From the NCBI GenBank assembly GCA_947470515.1, contig CANITF010000001.1, positions 62,001-126,000 on the forward strand: DNA of 64,000 bases, in the 5' to 3' direction. The translations under genes were made by a program, and so were the position numbers. This document shows, one piece after another, positions 33,196 to 43,231 of this stretch (its first letter is position 1; each line of letters opens with the position of its first letter). The notes beneath the pieces are model-generated. The model saw only the letters and a list, made by a program, of their open reading frames with translations. It did not search any database and was not told the DNA's origin. The stretch is from Flavobacteriales bacterium. Its GTDB lineage: Bacteria > Bacteroidota > Bacteroidia > Flavobacteriales_D > Crocinitomicaceae.

Positions 33196-35694
33196 TTATA
33201 ACTTCAAAGTCAACCTCACCAAGAAATTTCTTCCAGCTTGAGGATAATAGTAATTTTCAGTTATTCTTTTTCCACCAGCGGTATATCCAAAAGTATATCC
33301 ATTGTTTTCATAAAGAGCATTGAACAGATTATTGCACAAAACGCCAATTTGAATTTCTTTGAATCCCCATGTTTTTATAGTGTAATTTAAAGTAAGATTA
33401 GAAGTGAAATAAGCATCTAATTTACGTGCTTCATTGGACGTGTTATCAAGATATTGCTTGCCCACATATTTTGAAAGTAAATTGATTTCTAAATTCTTGA
33501 ATGGAGCATAATTAATTCCAAAACTTGATATGACTGAAGGAGAAAATGCAATATCTGTATTCGTATGCGCAATAATATCTTGAACCATGTTACCATTAGC
33601 ATCGTAATTATCATAATTGTCAACGAATTCATTGAACTGCTTGATTTTGTTAGCACTTAATGTAAGATTTCCTGTAATACTTAAGTTTTTGAGTAACATA
33701 TATCCCGCTTCAAATTCAATTCCCACTCTGTAACTTTCAGCAACATTTGTTCGGTTATATGCACCTACATCGTTGATTTCGCCTGTAAGAATCAATTGGT
33801 TTTTATAGTTCATCAGGTAATAATTGGCATTCACGAAGAATTTACGCGAATGAAAACGATATCCAACCTCTGTATTTTGTAATTGTTCCGATTTTGGGCG
33901 GCTCTCTTTACTACTTTGAATAAAATCACTTCTGACAGGCTCGCGATTTGCAATGCTGAAAGAAGCATAAACATTATTTTTGTCGTTGAAATCATACATC
34001 AAACCTGCTTTTGGATTGAAAAATGTAAATTGCAATGACTCTTGAATCGGTATCAAATTACTAAACGATTCTTCGACTCCCGTGTATGAATAATTCAGGT
34101 GACGCACTTGTAAATCAGCAAAAAGGTTCAGTTTTTTGAGTTGGTAATTCGCTTTGAAATAACCGCTTGCCTCAACTTTGACAGCGTTATTATCGTAATA
34201 ACGTTGACCAATTTCACTTTGAGAAGCATTTCTAGCCCAAATAATTTCGCCGTAATGCCCACCGTCATACTGATTGACACCACCACCTACAATTAATTTA
34301 AAGTTTTTCAAATTGTTGTAATTCAACGAAAACACACTTCCATAAAAATTATTATCCAACCACCTGCGACGAATTAAGTCTGTTGTTGAGATGGTATCTC
34401 CTCCTGTGAAAAGTGTGTCCAAACCGTAGGTAGAAAAGTCCTGACCTCGTTTATATTGCTCATAATAACCTCTACCTCTGGTATAATGTCCCGCAACATT
34501 GATAGAGATTTTTGTAGAAAATGAGTGTGTAAAATGCAATTGATAATGATCTTGTTGGTAATTATCTACCTCATTGTCATAGGTGTAATAATTATACGTT
34601 CTTGGATTTGAAGCAAAAAGATTAACGGAGTCACCAGCGGTTTGGTAGGTTCCACCTGGATAATAATTGTTATAGAAATGGGATGTAAGGCTGTCTGAAT
34701 TCCCATTCAATTTTGCTTCAGGAATTCCGTACCATGCTTGATAAGTGACTTCTTTTCCACTAAACACATTTGCTTTCAACAATGACTTTTTACCAATCCA
34801 AGCACCTGAAATATAAAATGATTTTAAATTAGATGACGCTCTATCAACATAGCCATCAGAGGAAATACGAGAAAGACGGGTATCAACAGTATACTTATTA
34901 TTGATTAATCCAGTTCCTGCTTTTACGGTGGTGCGCAAAGTAGAAAACGAACCAAAAGAATTATCGGATTCTGCATAAGTTTCTTTTTCAATATTATCAC
35001 TTTTAATGTTGATGCTCGCTCCAAATGCTGCCGCACCATTTGATGAGGTACCAACTCCTCGTTGCACTTGGATATTTCCTGTTGATGAAGCAAAATCAGG
35101 CATATTGACCCAATAAACGCCTTGTGATTCAGCGTCGTTCAAAGGAATTCCATTAACAGTAACATTTGTTCGGGTTGGATCAACACCTCGAATTCTAATT
35201 CCAGTATAACCAACACCGGCTCCTGCATCTGAAGTTACAACTGTGGAAGGAGTTGCCTGCAATAAATAGGTTAAATCTTGACCAAAATTTGTTTTCTTGA
35301 TTTCTTCCACTCCTACGTTCGTATAGGTTGTAGGTGTTTTATCTCCTGCTCGAACGGCTGATATTTGAATCTCTTCAATCATGATAATTGATGGTGTTAA
35401 AACCACATCTAAAAGTAGATTTTTGTCGTCGATGATTGTTTCAATTAGCTCTGTTTCATAACCCTTTAATTGAAAATTTAACGAATAACTACCTCTCGAA
35501 AGCTGGGTTATTCTGAATTCCCCATTTTCGTTGGAAAAACTTCCTGAATAACTATTTTCAAGTTGAACTTTGACATCTGAAATTGGAATTCCTTTTGGAT
35601 CTCGAATTGTTCCATGAATGGAGAGTTGAGCACTTACACTGAAAGTTGTTGCCAGTGAGAACAACATAAAGATTTTTGAAAGTCTTGTTTTCAT
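33196..35694 (-). CDS. TonB-dependent receptor under TPP riboswitch control (thiamine uptake)
   Basis: 832 residues. There is a signal peptide (1-22), then a carboxypeptidase-regulatory-like domain (about 24-100, GTIRDPKGIPISDVKV). A plug follows (about 120-230, GIRIRGVDPTRTNVTVNGIP), then a beta-barrel ending NFLVRLTLKL. The leader holds a TPP riboswitch (35773-35850), so expression should fall when thiamine pyrophosphate is plentiful. This points to thiamine or a precursor as the substrate. The specificity rests on regulation, not on residues in the barrel. Confidence 0.9.
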   Translation of the reverse strand: MKTRLSKIFMLFSLATTFSVSAQLSIHGTIRDPKGIPISDVKVQLENSYSGSFSNENGEFRITQLSRGSYSLNFQLKGYETELIETIIDDKNLLLDVVLTPSIIMIEEIQISAVRAGDKTPTTYTNVGVEEIKKTNFGQDLTYLLQATPSTVVTSDAGAGVGYTGIRIRGVDPTRTNVTVNGIPLNDAESQGVYWVNMPDFASSTGNIQVQRGVGTSSNGAAAFGASINIKSDNIEKETYAESDNSFGSFSTLRTTVKAGTGLINNKYTVDTRLSRISSDGYVDRASSNLKSFYISGAWIGKKSLLKANVFSGKEVTYQAWYGIPEAKLNGNSDSLTSHFYNNYYPGGTYQTAGDSVNLFASNPRTYNYYTYDNEVDNYQQDHYQLHFTHSFSTKISINVAGHYTRGRGYYEQYKRGQDFSTYGLDTLFTGGDTISTTDLIRRRWLDNNFYGSVFSLNYNNLKNFKLIVGGGVNQYDGGHYGEIIWARNASQSEIGQRYYDNNAVKVEASGYFKANYQLKKLNLFADLQVRHLNYSYTGVEESFSNLIPIQESLQFTFFNPKAGLMYDFNDKNNVYASFSIANREPVRSDFIQSSKESRPKSEQLQNTEVGYRFHSRKFFVNANYYLMNYKNQLILTGEINDVGAYNRTNVAESYRVGIEFEAGYMLLKNLSITGNLTLSANKIKQFNEFVDNYDNYDANGNMVQDIIAHTNTDIAFSPSVISSFGINYAPFKNLEINLLSKYVGKQYLDNTSNEARKLDAYFTSNLTLNYTIKTWGFKEIQIGVLCNNLFNALYENNGYTFGYTAGGKRITENYYYPQAGRNFLVRLTLKL

Positions 35695-35772
35695 TTTAAA
35701 ATAAAATTTAACAAGAACAAGGGGCTAATTCTCTGAATATGAATAATTAGCAATTAATAAATAAGTTATCAT

Positions 35773-35850
35773 CTTCCCTACGCAGGCATTATCCTGACAG
35801 GTTCAATGGGTATAATCTCAGCCTTCCTTGCGTCGGGCACCCCTTAGAGA
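35773..35850 (-). promoter_or_regulatory. TPP (THI-box) riboswitch
   Basis: On the minus strand the order is GGGGTGCC, then GGCTGAGA, then ACCCATTGAACCTG, TCAGGATAATGCCTGCGTAG and GGAA. These are the conserved THI elements including the CTGAGA pyrimidine-sensor loop and the pyrophosphate-sensor bulge. It precedes the TonB receptor start by about 80 bases. Confidence 0.95.
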
Positions 35851-35855
35851 TGGCG

Positions 35856-35886
35856 TAAAGGTAATCCAATAATTCGCACTTCGACA
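35856..35886 (-). promoter_or_regulatory. Possible promoter of the TPP riboswitch transcript
   Basis: On the minus strand TTG (35884-35886), a 21-base spacer and TACCTTTA (35856-35863) approximate the -33/-7 pattern. The TTG falls inside the dispersed CTTGTCGAAGTG repeat. The -7 lacks the final G. Confidence 0.35.
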
Positions 35887-35899
35887 AGCTCAGTGACCA
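35877..35899. repeat. Dispersed CACTTCGAC-type repeat, copy 1
   Basis: CACTTCGACAAGCTCAGTG followed by ACCA. The reverse complement recurs at 36515-36540, and partly at 36450-36494 and 36575-36600. It is a short intergenic repeat of the sort widespread in Bacteroidota genomes. Confidence 0.7.
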
Positions 35900-35909
35900 A
35901 ATTATTGGT

Positions 35910-36407
35910 TTATCTATTTAAATAAATTTGAAGCCCAAGTTGAATTCCATAATTTGAACCATAAGTCTTGCCTCCAGCAAAATTTTGGCTGTAATATAAT
36001 GAAGGCTCTAATGCTACATTGTCATTCAAGAAAACTGCGTAACCAATCGATCCTTTAAGGACAGATGAGTTATCAGAAATATCTCCAATAGTTTCTCTTT
36101 TAAGACCGTAACTTAATTCGGTAAATAAATATTTAAGATAGTAGCGAACAAAAGGTGACACGGACCATGACTTGACACTTCCGAAATTATTAATACCGAA
36201 GACAGCGCCAACAGCAAAATTATCTGCGAAAAAAAATCCCAATCGAGGATTGATTTGCAAGAGTGAGCTATTAGTTCCAGAAGCCTTGTTATGATAATTG
36301 TTAAATCCGGCACTACCGCCAATCATCCAAGTGTTTTTTTCTACTTGACTAAAAGAATTAAAACTGAATGTTAAGATCATTACTAATAAAAAGATAGCGT
36401 TTTTCAT
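35910..36407 (-). CDS. Outer membrane beta-barrel protein
   Basis: 165 residues. The signal peptide (MKNAIFLLVMILTFSFNSFSQ) precedes eight amphipathic strands typical of small OmpA/OmpW-like barrels (for example WMIGGSAGFNN, RLGFFFADNFAVGAVFG, VSPFVRYYL, SLYYSQNFAGG, QLGLQIYLNR). The role is unknown. It is flanked on both sides by the dispersed CACTTCGAC repeats. Confidence 0.8.
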   Translation of the reverse strand: MKNAIFLLVMILTFSFNSFSQVEKNTWMIGGSAGFNNYHNKASGTNSSLLQINPRLGFFFADNFAVGAVFGINNFGSVKSWSVSPFVRYYLKYLFTELSYGLKRETIGDISDNSSVLKGSIGYAVFLNDNVALEPSLYYSQNFAGGKTYGSNYGIQLGLQIYLNR

Positions 36408-36449
36408 AAAGTTTGATTTTTTAATTAATTACTAATATAAAATAAATTT

Positions 36450-36600
36450 GGTCACTGAGCTGGACTCTCCTGAGTCTATCGAAGGATCGAAGTGCCAAAT
36501 CCCAAATAATTTTTGGTCACTGAGCCAGTCGAAGTGCCAAATAATTTTCTTTACACCTCTATGTGCCCTATGTTCCACTTCGATAAACTCAGTGCATCGC
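36450..36600. repeat. Cluster of dispersed CTTCGAC/GTCGAAG repeats
   Basis: GGTCACTGAGC (36450) with a degenerate GATCGAAGTG follow-on, a near-full copy GGTCACTGAGCCAGTCGAAG at 36515-36534, and an opposite-orientation copy CCACTTCGATAAACTCAGTG (36575). Between them are AAATCCCAAAT-type short direct repeats. Inverted pairs could form hairpins between the OMP gene and recJ. Confidence 0.7.
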
Positions 36601-36644
36601 TATGTGGTTCAAAATCTCGAATCCCAAATTATAAATCCCAAATT

Positions 36645-38372
36645 TTATAGCGTAGGTCGTATATCCTTAATATTCAGCTGCAATGTTTCCTTGTTGTTCC
36701 ATTTGTTAGATTCCATAGTAAACACAACATCAAATGGCATTCCTGAGGCAGTGTCATCCGCTTTATCCACAAGATTAAATCCAATTCCTTCAAGAACCAA
36801 ATCGGAGGGAGGTTGAACCATAGATATTTTTAAATGCGCTTCTTTCAATACACGTTGATCGGAGGAAAAAACATTGGTTGCCATAAAAACAGGTTTCATA
36901 TTACCTGGACCAAATGGCTCAAACTGATCAATAATTCGCTTCAAACGGGGCAGTTTCATTCGATTTTCACTTTCTAAAAACACATCTTGGAAATCAATCA
37001 AAATATCAACTTGTTGTTCAGGCGTTTCGTCCTCTAGCAAAATGCTTTCTTGCACAATTTCTTCAAATTTTGTCTGAAATGCTTCTACGTTTTCTAGTTT
37101 CATCGTCATTCCTGCAGCATGCGTATGTCCACCAAATTGCTCTAACAAATGTTCACATTTTATCAAAGCAGCATGAATGTCAAAATTATTAACTGATCGT
37201 GCTGAACCTGTTGCCATACCGTTGGATTCTGTTAACACAATTGTTGGGCGGTAATGTTTTTCAATTAAGCGCGATGCAACAATTCCTACAACTCCTTTGT
37301 GCCAATCATTTTTATACAGAACAGTTGTTTTTTTAGCTCCATACGAAGAATCTGCCTCAATAAGTTCCAATGCTTCTGTTGTTATCAATTGATCTATTTG
37401 TCGTCGTTCCAAATTATCCTGATTGATATCAATTGCAATGCTGCGAATTTCATCTATATCATTTGAAATCATTAATTGAACCGAAAATTTCCCTGAACGC
37501 AATCGTCCAGCAGCATTAATTCTCGGTGCAATTGTAAACACAACATCTGTCAATGTAATAGGAAAAGCTCGTTTTGCCAACGTTAAAAGTTCCATGAACG
37601 CTGGACGTGGTTTAGCATTCAATAGTAACATTCCATGGTAACAAAGAATTCTATTTTCGCCAGTTACAGGAACAATATCGGCACCAATACTCACAGCAAG
37701 TAAATCCAAGTGTTCAAACAAAGTTGAGAGTTTCCAATCATTTTGAAGACAAAGTCCATGTAACAATTTAAATCCAACGCCACATCCAGAAAGTTCTTTA
37801 TAAGGATAAGCACAATCTTTGCGCTTTGGATCTAAAACAAAACATTCAGGAAGTATTTCTCCAGGATTATGGTGGTCGCAGATAATAAAATCAATTCCTT
37901 TTTCTTTGGCGTATTTCACATGTTCAACTGAACGAATTCCGCAGTCTAAAGAAATAATAAGTGTAAAACCATTCTCAGCGGCAAAATCAATTCCAAGAAA
38001 ACTTACGCCATAACCTTCAATATACCGATCTGGAATATAGTAATCGAGATTAACATGTTTTGGCTTTAAAAAGGAATATAATAACGCTACAGCAGTTGTT
38101 CCATCGACATCATAATCTCCAAACAGCAATATTTTCTCGTCAGATTTTATTGCGTCATTCACTCGTTGCACTGCTGATTTCATGTCTTGCATTAAGAATG
38201 GATCATGCAATTCTGTTAATTGTGGTCGAAAAAATGTTTCAGCTTCTTCAAACGTGTTTATTCCCCTCTGCAACAATAATTCTGCGACAATGTGATCTAC
38301 TTTTAATTTTGAACGCAATTCTTCTACTGTTGTACTTTCCACCGGCGCTTTGATAAGCCATCTTTTTTGCAT
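36645..38372 (-). CDS. recJ: Single-stranded-DNA-specific exonuclease RecJ
   Basis: 575 residues, the usual size. DHH phosphoesterase motifs are intact: FGDYDVDG (D86, D88, D90), SLDCGI, and CDHHNPG (D166-H168). The DHHA1 nucleic-acid domain has GGHTHAAGMT near 400, and the C-terminal OB-fold is present (FEPFGPGNMKPVF). RecJ degrades 5' single-stranded ends in recombination and mismatch repair. It is divergent from the unknown gene at 38398 with only 25 bases between starts. Confidence 0.96.
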   Translation of the reverse strand: MQKRWLIKAPVESTTVEELRSKLKVDHIVAELLLQRGINTFEEAETFFRPQLTELHDPFLMQDMKSAVQRVNDAIKSDEKILLFGDYDVDGTTAVALLYSFLKPKHVNLDYYIPDRYIEGYGVSFLGIDFAAENGFTLIISLDCGIRSVEHVKYAKEKGIDFIICDHHNPGEILPECFVLDPKRKDCAYPYKELSGCGVGFKLLHGLCLQNDWKLSTLFEHLDLLAVSIGADIVPVTGENRILCYHGMLLLNAKPRPAFMELLTLAKRAFPITLTDVVFTIAPRINAAGRLRSGKFSVQLMISNDIDEIRSIAIDINQDNLERRQIDQLITTEALELIEADSSYGAKKTTVLYKNDWHKGVVGIVASRLIEKHYRPTIVLTESNGMATGSARSVNNFDIHAALIKCEHLLEQFGGHTHAAGMTMKLENVEAFQTKFEEIVQESILLEDETPEQQVDILIDFQDVFLESENRMKLPRLKRIIDQFEPFGPGNMKPVFMATNVFSSDQRVLKEAHLKISMVQPPSDLVLEGIGFNLVDKADDTASGMPFDVVFTMESNKWNNKETLQLNIKDIRPTL

Positions 38373-38397
38373 ATTTTTCCTTTTTCTTATTTAAGTT

Positions 38398-39045
38398 ATG
38401 AAAATAATTGGTATTCTCTTCGCTTTGTTCTCAACTTTTTTTGCTAAAAGTCAAATTTCGTATGATTTTGCGAATACCCTTCCTCCGGAAGGAGAAAAAA
38501 ACACAACGGTTTTAAAAACTTTTTTTGGAACGTATTCAAGTGACCAAACAGATATTGATTATCAATTCACTAAAGAAGGTGTTTTTGCCATTTCGTTTAT
38601 TTACAATACTATTTCACGCGAAACGATACGTGAATCTTCCATATACAGTGTAAAAGACGGATATTTGTTTGGAGTAACTGGTACTGATTCCCTTCCGTGC
38701 GAATTACAAGGTGAGTTTTACCATTTTGCAATCATGTTCAAGGAGCAAATTGTTGGTGGAACGGCTACTAATGTTTTATCAAAACTGAATCAATCGACGT
38801 ATATTTTGAATTTCGAAGATAATGGTCATTTTACTCCGAGTTATCTTACATTCAAAGGGAATGAGTTGATTATTCAACATTTCACGTATGATGCTGAAAC
38901 TACAATTTTTGATGAGATTGCTGATAAAGCAGAAACCGCAATAGGAGAAATGAATTACATCACTTTAAATCCTAAGAAAGAAGAGTGGCTTGGAATGCAA
39001 CTAAACGACTTTAAAGGAACTAAAATCCTTTTTGAGAAGAGGTAA
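38398..39045 (+). CDS. Unknown secreted protein
   Basis: 215 residues. The signal peptide (MKIIGILFALFSTFFAKSQ) is followed by a strand-rich body (FFGTYSSDQTDIDYQFTKEG, ISRETIRESSIYSVKDG). No T9SS domain and no recognised family. The 39046-39346 gap downstream holds nothing identifiable beyond AT-rich sequence. Confidence 0.6.
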   Translation: MKIIGILFALFSTFFAKSQISYDFANTLPPEGEKNTTVLKTFFGTYSSDQTDIDYQFTKEGVFAISFIYNTISRETIRESSIYSVKDGYLFGVTGTDSLPCELQGEFYHFAIMFKEQIVGGTATNVLSKLNQSTYILNFEDNGHFTPSYLTFKGNELIIQHFTYDAETTIFDEIADKAETAIGEMNYITLNPKKEEWLGMQLNDFKGTKILFEKR

Positions 39046-39346
39046 ATATGGTATAAGTAATTAATAATTGGACCTATTGTTAAGAGAATATTGCCTGAAT
39101 TTAAAAGTAAATCGAAAACCAATCCATCCAAAAATAAAATTTTTAAATGAAAATTACCAGGATGTGAAAATAGAATTATCGGAATGATAAATCTTATTTG
39201 ATTGGTATAAAAAAATCGTTCGAATTCCCTACTTTCAAAGGTCTATACTCATTTTAAACTTACGAATGTTCATAAGGTTTAGACAATTAAAATTGGCTTA
39301 AAATTAAAACAACGTTGGAAGCTCATATTTGTATAAATTAATTTAT

Positions 39347-40207
39347 ATGATTCTTGAGAAGAAAATAATAGAGTTAGTTGTGATTTCTGATGTCCATTTA
39401 GGAACTTATGGCTCACGAGCAGAAGAATTAAACAATTATTTAAATTCTATTAACCCGAAGACATTGGTTCTAAATGGGGACTTTATTGATATTTGGCAGT
39501 TTAACAAGAATTACTTTCCAACGTCAAACATGCAAGTGATAAAAACCATTACAAGTATGTTGACGAAAGGAACAACAATCTATTATATTACTGGAAATCA
39601 TGACGAAATGTTGCGGAAATTCAATGGCTTTTCATTGGGAGAATTTCATATCGTTAACAAATTGGTCTTAGAATTAGATACTGGAAAAGCTTGGATTTTT
39701 CACGGTGATGTGTTCGATACAACAATGAAACATTCAAAATGGATTGCAAAACTAGGAGGGAAGGGATATGATCTTTTAATAATGATCAACACAATCGTCA
39801 ATTGGTTTAGTGAAAAATTGGGAAAAGGTAGAGTGTCTTTATCCAAAAAAGTAAAAGATAGTGTGAAAGGAGTATTGAAATTTGTAAATAATTTTGAAGA
39901 AACTGCAGCAGAAATTGCTATTGAAAATGGATATCAATATGTGGTTTGTGGACATATTCACAAACCAGCAATCAAGGAAATTAAGTTAAAAGAAGGAAGT
40001 GTGATTTACTTAAATTCAGGTGATTGGATCGAAAATCTAACAGCATTAGAATACAATAATTCATCTTGGGAATTGATAAAATATGATGAAAAAAAGTATG
40101 CTAAAAATCAATCAGAACTAACGTTAAACAAAGAAAACTTCAAGAAAGCGTTGAACTATGAATCTCTTTTTGAAGAGGTTATAAATGGTGCTACAAATTT
40201 AAATTAG
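39347..40207 (+). CDS. Calcineurin-like metallophosphoesterase (LpxH-like UDP-2,3-diacylglucosamine hydrolase family)
   Basis: 286 residues from ATG 39347. An in-frame TTG at 39329 is less likely because the conserved domain begins at ELVVISDVHLG. All metallophosphoesterase motifs are seen: SDVHLG, NGDFIDIW, GNHDEM, HGDVFD, CGHIHKP and SGDWIEN. Proteins of this type include LpxH, which makes lipid X in lipid A synthesis, but this one is longer than typical LpxH and several paralogues exist in the phylum. It ends 5 bases before a glycosyltransferase gene, so a glycolipid or envelope role is likely. Confidence 0.8.
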   Translation: MILEKKIIELVVISDVHLGTYGSRAEELNNYLNSINPKTLVLNGDFIDIWQFNKNYFPTSNMQVIKTITSMLTKGTTIYYITGNHDEMLRKFNGFSLGEFHIVNKLVLELDTGKAWIFHGDVFDTTMKHSKWIAKLGGKGYDLLIMINTIVNWFSEKLGKGRVSLSKKVKDSVKGVLKFVNNFEETAAEIAIENGYQYVVCGHIHKPAIKEIKLKEGSVIYLNSGDWIENLTALEYNNSSWELIKYDEKKYAKNQSELTLNKENFKKALNYESLFEEVINGATNLN

Positions 40208-40212
40208 AAGAA

Positions 40213-41268
40213 ATGAGAATATTATATGCAATTCAAGGAACAGGAAATGGGCACATCAGTCGAGCATTAGAGATTATTCCAATTTTGCAAAATTATGGAG
40301 AAGTTGATATATTAATTAGCGGAAATCAATCTCAAGTCGAACTCCCTTTTGATGTTAAATACCAATTTCATGGACTGAGTTTTGTTCCTTCAAAGAATGG
40401 TGGCATTAGTTTTTTTAGATCACTCTTCAATATAAAATTAGGGAAGTTAATTAATGAAATCAGAAAGCTAAAAGTTGAAAATTATAATTTAGTTATCAGC
40501 GACTATGAGCCTATTTCTGCGTGGGCATGCGTTCTTCGAAATGTTAAATGTGTGCAACTTAGCCACCAAGCTGCTGTAATGCATAAGAATAGCCCAAAAC
40601 CAGATATAAAACATTATCTAGGTAATTATATCTTGAATCATTATTGCCCTTCTACTATAAATTATGGATTTCATTTTGAACGCTATTCAGAAGCAATTTT
40701 TTTACCTGTAATAAGGAAACAAGTTAGAGATTTAAAAATCAGCGACAAGGGGAATTACTTGGTCTATTTACCTGCTTATCATGATGAAGTATTGCACCAA
40801 TTTTTATGGAATTTTTCAGCAAAATGGACCGTTTTTTCAAAATATTGTACAACTGAATACACAAAGGATAATGTAACTTTTTGCCCGATAGAAAACGATT
40901 CTTTTTTGAAAACTCTTTCCTCTTGCTCTGGTGTTTTGTGTGGAGCAGGTTTTGAACTTCCAGCGGAGGCCATGTTTCTGAATAAAAAATTGATGGTTAT
41001 TCCAATGGAAAATCAATTTGAGCAACAATGTAACGCTGAAAGTCTAAAAAAATTAGGGGTAAAAGTATTGCCAAAACTTGATTTAATGAATTACAGAGAT
41101 GTTTATGATTGGCTGAAATATGCACGTCCGATACAAATTGTGTATGCAGATGAAACGCAAGAACTTATTGAAAAAATTGTGAAAGACCATGCTACTAGTG
41201 AAAGGATAGAACTTGAAAATAACTTAACGCCTCAAGTAAATTGGCAATTTTATCGCTATTTTTTCTAA
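40213..41268 (+). CDS. Glycosyltransferase of the MGDG synthase/UDP-GlcNAc transferase-like fold
   Basis: 351 residues. The N-terminal Rossmann motif MRILYAIQGTGNGHISRALE matches the conserved MJ1255/VC2487-type family. The C-terminal domain has the sugar-nucleotide site CGAGFELPAEAMFLNKK and then PMENQFEQQ. This is a GT-B enzyme that probably acts on a lipid or envelope glycoconjugate. The tight spacing with the LpxH-like phosphoesterase suggests a two-gene operon. Donor and acceptor cannot be read from the sequence. Confidence 0.82.
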   Translation: MRILYAIQGTGNGHISRALEIIPILQNYGEVDILISGNQSQVELPFDVKYQFHGLSFVPSKNGGISFFRSLFNIKLGKLINEIRKLKVENYNLVISDYEPISAWACVLRNVKCVQLSHQAAVMHKNSPKPDIKHYLGNYILNHYCPSTINYGFHFERYSEAIFLPVIRKQVRDLKISDKGNYLVYLPAYHDEVLHQFLWNFSAKWTVFSKYCTTEYTKDNVTFCPIENDSFLKTLSSCSGVLCGAGFELPAEAMFLNKKLMVIPMENQFEQQCNAESLKKLGVKVLPKLDLMNYRDVYDWLKYARPIQIVYADETQELIEKIVKDHATSERIELENNLTPQVNWQFYRYFF

Positions 41269-41342
41269 AAAGAAAAAAATGTTTTCTCAATATTGGAATG
41301 GAAGAAGCACTACTTATTTGTAAAGTAATTCATAATTTTAGT

Positions 41343-42140
41343 TTATCTCCCGTCGCCGTCCAAAAGATTCCCCAATCCTCCTAAAATGCTGCCTTCTTCT
41401 TTTCGAGGACCAGTTCCATAAGAAAGAATGCGTGAAGCTAAGCGTGAAATTGGTAATGTTTGTAACCAAACTTCTCCCGGTCCTTTTAATATTGCGAAAA
41501 ACATTCCCTCACCGCCAAAAAGGGTGTTTTTGATTCCACCAATAAATTGAATATCGTAATCGATTGTGGGTGTATAAGCAACGATGCAACCTGTATCAAC
41601 ACGCAATACTTCATCTGGCTTTAAAACTCGTTTCATGATATGTCCTCCCGCATGGCAAAAAGCCATTCCGTCACCTTCTAATTTTTGCATGATGAATCCT
41701 TCACCACCAAATAATCCTGTGCCCAATTTTCGTTGAAATTCAATGCCGATTGCCACACCTTTTGCAGCGCATAAAAATGAATCCTTTTGACAAATAATCT
41801 TCCCTCCGTATTCGCTTAAATCAATTGGAATTATTTTTCCTGGATATGGTGATGCAAATGCTACACGTGCTTTCCCTGCTCCATGGTGCGTATAAGCTGT
41901 CATAAATAAACTTTCTCCCGTCAACAAACGTTTCCCAGCTCCCCATAATTTACTCATGAAACCACCCGTTTCGGATTGTTGACTGCCATCTCCAAAAATT
42001 GTTTCCATTTGAATTCCCTCGTCCATATACATGAAAGAACCAGCTTCAGCGATTGCAGTTTCTTGAGGATCTAATTCAATCTCTACTAATTGCATTTCTT
42101 CGCCGTGGATGAAATAATCTAAATCGTGGTTTGAGCTCAT
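41343..42140 (-). CDS. AIM24/TIGR00266 family protein
   Basis: 265 residues. The beta-rich TIGR00266/AIM24 fold is seen in the start ([22 protein letters not shown]) and in glycine-rich turns such as [25 protein letters not shown] and [17 protein letters not shown]. The family is widespread and its biochemical role is unresolved; mitochondrial AIM24 supports inner-membrane architecture. It is divergent from the GT gene and has no close operon partner. Confidence 0.85.
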   Translation of the reverse strand: MSSNHDLDYFIHGEEMQLVEIELDPQETAIAEAGSFMYMDEGIQMETIFGDGSQQSETGGFMSKLWGAGKRLLTGESLFMTAYTHHGAGKARVAFASPYPGKIIPIDLSEYGGKIICQKDSFLCAAKGVAIGIEFQRKLGTGLFGGEGFIMQKLEGDGMAFCHAGGHIMKRVLKPDEVLRVDTGCIVAYTPTIDYDIQFIGGIKNTLFGGEGMFFAILKGPGEVWLQTLPISRLASRILSYGTGPRKEEGSILGGLGNLLDGDGR

Positions 42141-42232
42141 TTTAATAAGTAAATTATTGATATAAAAATAGAAAGTATTTCTGGAATTGCAGCAGTATTA
42201 CTTTTCCTTTTTAAGAAAAATTGTAAATTATA

Positions 42233-43231
42233 TTACGTCAATTTATCCGTTAGGATGCGCATCTCAATTGCCGGCGAAATTTGCTCATACAAAATGTTAA
42301 ATACAGCTTCTACAATTGGCATTTCAACTTGAAATTTCTTGTTGATTTCCATGACACATTTTGCTGCATAATATCCTTCAGCTATCATGTCCATTTCCAA
42401 TTGAGCAGTTTTGACAGAATATCCTTTTCCAATCATAAAACCAAATGAACGGTTGCGAGAAAATTGAGAATAAGCTGTAACTAATAAATCACCTAAATAA
42501 GCACTTGATTTTACATCACGGTGAATTGGACTCACTTCATCAATGAAATTTTCTATTTCTTGAATGGCATTTGAAATTAATACAGATTGAAAATTATCGC
42601 CATAACCCAACCCTGAACAAATTCCAGATGCTATGGCGTAAACATTTTTCAAAACAGCAGATAACTCTGTTCCAAATAAATCGTCTGAAACTGTTGTTTT
42701 TATGTAGCGACAAGCCAATAATTCCGCCATTTCTTCAGCAACATCATCGTCTTGACCAGCAATTGTAAGATAAGATAAGCGTTCTAATGCCACTTCTTCT
42801 GCATGACAAGGACCACAAATAATCCCAATATTATCGTAAGGTGTTCCGAAAGTTTTGTGAATGAAACGTGCTGGAATTGCATTAAATTCAGGAATTATTC
42901 CTTTAACCGCAGAAAAGACAATCTTATCCTTCATCAAGCCTTCTGGGAAATTTTCAAATATTTTAGTCAAAAAAGCAGAAGGTGAAGCAATAATCACGAT
43001 ATCAGCTGGACGGATAATTTCAACTAAATTGGTGCTGACATTGATTTTGTTTAAATCAAACTCAACCGATTGTAAATAATTTGGATTATGGCGGTACTTC
43101 AAAATGTGCGCCACAGCTCCTTCGTTGCGCATCCACCAATTAACAGAAGATAAATTATTGCATAATATTTTGACCAAAGCGGTTGCCCAACTTCCTCCAC
43201 CAATAACAGCTATTTTTTTTGAGTCTTCCAT
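42233..43231 (-). CDS. gpsA: NAD(P)H-dependent glycerol-3-phosphate dehydrogenase
   Basis: 332 residues from ATG 43231. The upstream in-frame extension to 43366 is low-complexity and lies before the Rossmann start, so it is excluded. Motifs include the nucleotide-binding GGGSWATALV, SAVKGI, ICGPCHAEE and the catalytic lysine region LKNVYAIASGICSG. It makes sn-glycerol 3-phosphate for phospholipids, the substrate pathway of PlsC also in this window. Confidence 0.95.
   Translation of the reverse strand: MEDSKKIAVIGGGSWATALVKILCNNLSSVNWWMRNEGAVAHILKYRHNPNYLQSVEFDLNKINVSTNLVEIIRPADIVIIASPSAFLTKIFENFPEGLMKDKIVFSAVKGIIPEFNAIPARFIHKTFGTPYDNIGIICGPCHAEEVALERLSYLTIAGQDDDVAEEMAELLACRYIKTTVSDDLFGTELSAVLKNVYAIASGICSGLGYGDNFQSVLISNAIQEIENFIDEVSPIHRDVKSSAYLGDLLVTAYSQFSRNRSFGFMIGKGYSVKTAQLEMDMIAEGYYAAKCVMEINKKFQVEMPIVEAVFNILYEQISPAIEMRILTDKLT

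Noticed and set aside
39046-39346. Hidden small gene or RNA before the metallophosphoesterase
   Set aside because: No frame with plausible start, no stable stem-loop and no promoter with both boxes could be supported.
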